NCBI GenBank assembly: GCA_027451305.1
Contig: DAIDJQ010000037.1
Coordinates: forward strand, 1-5,344
Direction of reading: 5' to 3'
Length of the DNA stretch: 5,344 nucleotides
Origin: Cellulomonas sp.
GTDB taxonomy: Bacteria > Actinomycetota > Actinomycetes > Actinomycetales > Cellulomonadaceae
The notes beneath the pieces were generated by a model. That model was not told the DNA's origin, searched no databases, and worked only from the letters and a program-made list of their open reading frames with translations. Shown one piece after another: positions 4,595 to 5,344 of the stretch. A program made the translations under genes and the position numbers. The first letter of the stretch is position 1, and each line of letters starts with the position of its first letter.

Positions 4595-5344
4595 CCGCAG
4601 GTGACGGTCTGCCGCCCCTCCGAGGTCAGCGTGGGTGTGCTCCAGACCGTGAGCGAGCCGCCGTGGACGGGCACCGTGGCGCGGTAGGTGGCCTGCTGGC
4701 CGGGCGCCAGCCACGACGTCACCACCTGGACGGCGCGGCCGTCCTGCGTCGCCGAGGTGCCCGAGACGTAGCCGTCGCCGAGCCGGAGCGAGCCCAGCTG
4801 GGCGCCGACCGGCGTGTAGACGGTGACGTTGGTCGCCAGCCACCCGGTCGGCAGGCCGCTCTTGCTCAGGCCCGTCACGTAGGCGGGCTCGCTCGCGACG
4901 CCGGCCGGCGGGGAGTAGCTGAGGTCGAGGCGCACCGTCGCCGTGGGGTTCGGGCCGGTGCACGTCATGTTCTCGACGCTGACCTTCGTCGTCAGGTAGT
5001 AGTCGAGCTTGCCGGACGTGCCGTCGTCGAGGAACACGCCCGCGTCGTTCGGGTAGGAGCCCGAGAGGAACGCGCCTCCCACGCCCGTGCCGGCCAGTGC
5101 GGTCTCCTCGTCGGCGTGCTGCGACCAGATGCGGACCCGGCCCTGCTGCGCGGCCTGGGCCAAGGCCTGGACCACCGCGACGCGGTTGCCCTGGCCCGCG
5201 GCCACCGCGTGGAAGATGGCCCCGGCCGCCTGGGCGTAGAAGGCGTCCGCGGCGACGTTGTCGCCGCCCGAGTACGGCAGCAGCAGGTAGGCGTCCCGCA
5301 GCAGCTGGCGCACCAGGGTGTCCCCCTGGAGCGTGACACCGCCC
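4588..5344 (-). CDS. DUF4012 domain-containing protein (N-terminus beyond window)
   Basis: The C-terminal 251 residues of a longer protein are visible. The frame is open to the window edge and reads ...GGVTLQGDTLVRQLL before the first internal GTG, so no start lies here. Resemblance to the DUF4012 family of actinobacteria rests on the block LRDAYLLLPYSGGDN, the helical AFYAQAAGAIFHAV region, VRIWSQHADEE, the GVFLDDGTSGKLDYYL signature, and a following beta-sandwich-like region beginning VSVENMTCTG and containing AYVTGLS, then VTVYTPVGAQLG. Family members are membrane-anchored envelope proteins of unknown function, often near polysaccharide or cell-surface genes; the membrane anchor would be in the missing N-terminal part. 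Two cysteines, in NMTCTG (codon 4962-4960) and in the C-terminal TVTCGG, could pair in an extracellular domain. The next gene on this strand is the LAFTG surface protein. Function is not known. Confidence 0.8.
   Translation of the reverse strand, partial: GGVTLQGDTLVRQLLRDAYLLLPYSGGDNVAADAFYAQAAGAIFHAVAAGQGNRVAVVQALAQAAQQGRVRIWSQHADEETALAGTGVGGAFLSGSYPNDAGVFLDDGTSGKLDYYLTTKVSVENMTCTGPNPTATVRLDLSYSPPAGVASEPAYVTGLSKSGLPTGWLATNVTVYTPVGAQLGSLRLGDGYVSGTSATQDGRAVQVVTSWLAPGQQATYRATVPVHGGSLTVWSTPTLTSEGRQTVTCGG

Overview
The window is about 70% GC with strong G/C preference at third codon positions, GTG and TTG starts, TANNNT-type -10 elements and protein families typical of high-GC Gram-positives: a mycobacterial-type SerC, an IdeR/DtxR regulator, a c-di-AMP riboswitch ahead of an NlpC/P60 hydrolase, a DUF4012 protein and an LAxTG-anchored surface protein. 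This points to a chromosomal segment of an actinomycete. The order Micrococcales, possibly Cellulomonadaceae, is my best guess from protein resemblance, and I could not test it. I see no mobile element, CRISPR array, tRNA or rRNA.

Layout. Positions 1-539 (minus) hold an HNH endonuclease cut off at its C-terminus by the window edge. Positions 702-1451 (minus) encode a secreted NlpC/P60 peptidoglycan hydrolase with a hairpin terminator just after its stop. The 357-base gap upstream of it (1452-1808) is filled by a ydaO-yuaA class (cyclic di-AMP) riboswitch at about 1470-1640 and a candidate promoter with overlapping repeats near 1686-1733. Positions 1809-2504 (minus) encode an iron-dependent repressor of the DtxR/IdeR family with all expected metal ligands. 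A 90-base divergent intergenic region separates it from serC (2595-3716, plus), which looks leaderless. A 17-bp perfect stem at 3721-3775 ends serC and the convergent gene. Positions 3781-4491 (minus) encode a small secreted protein with a C-terminal LAFTG sorting signal. Upstream of it on the same strand (4588 to the window end) is the C-terminal part of a DUF4012 protein, whose stop codon lies inside a perfect 10-bp hairpin.

How it fits together. The central block is mostly housekeeping: serine biosynthesis, iron-dependent regulation and regulated cell-wall hydrolysis. The hydrolase appears to have layered control, with a promoter carrying OmpR-type direct repeats followed by a second-messenger riboswitch. 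The right-hand pair (DUF4012 plus LAFTG protein) is the least understood part and may be a cell-envelope module. I see no strong evidence for a wholly new system. The most rewarding items are the riboswitch, the promoter repeats, the leaderless serC start, the hairpin that swallows a stop codon, and the DUF4012/LAFTG pair.
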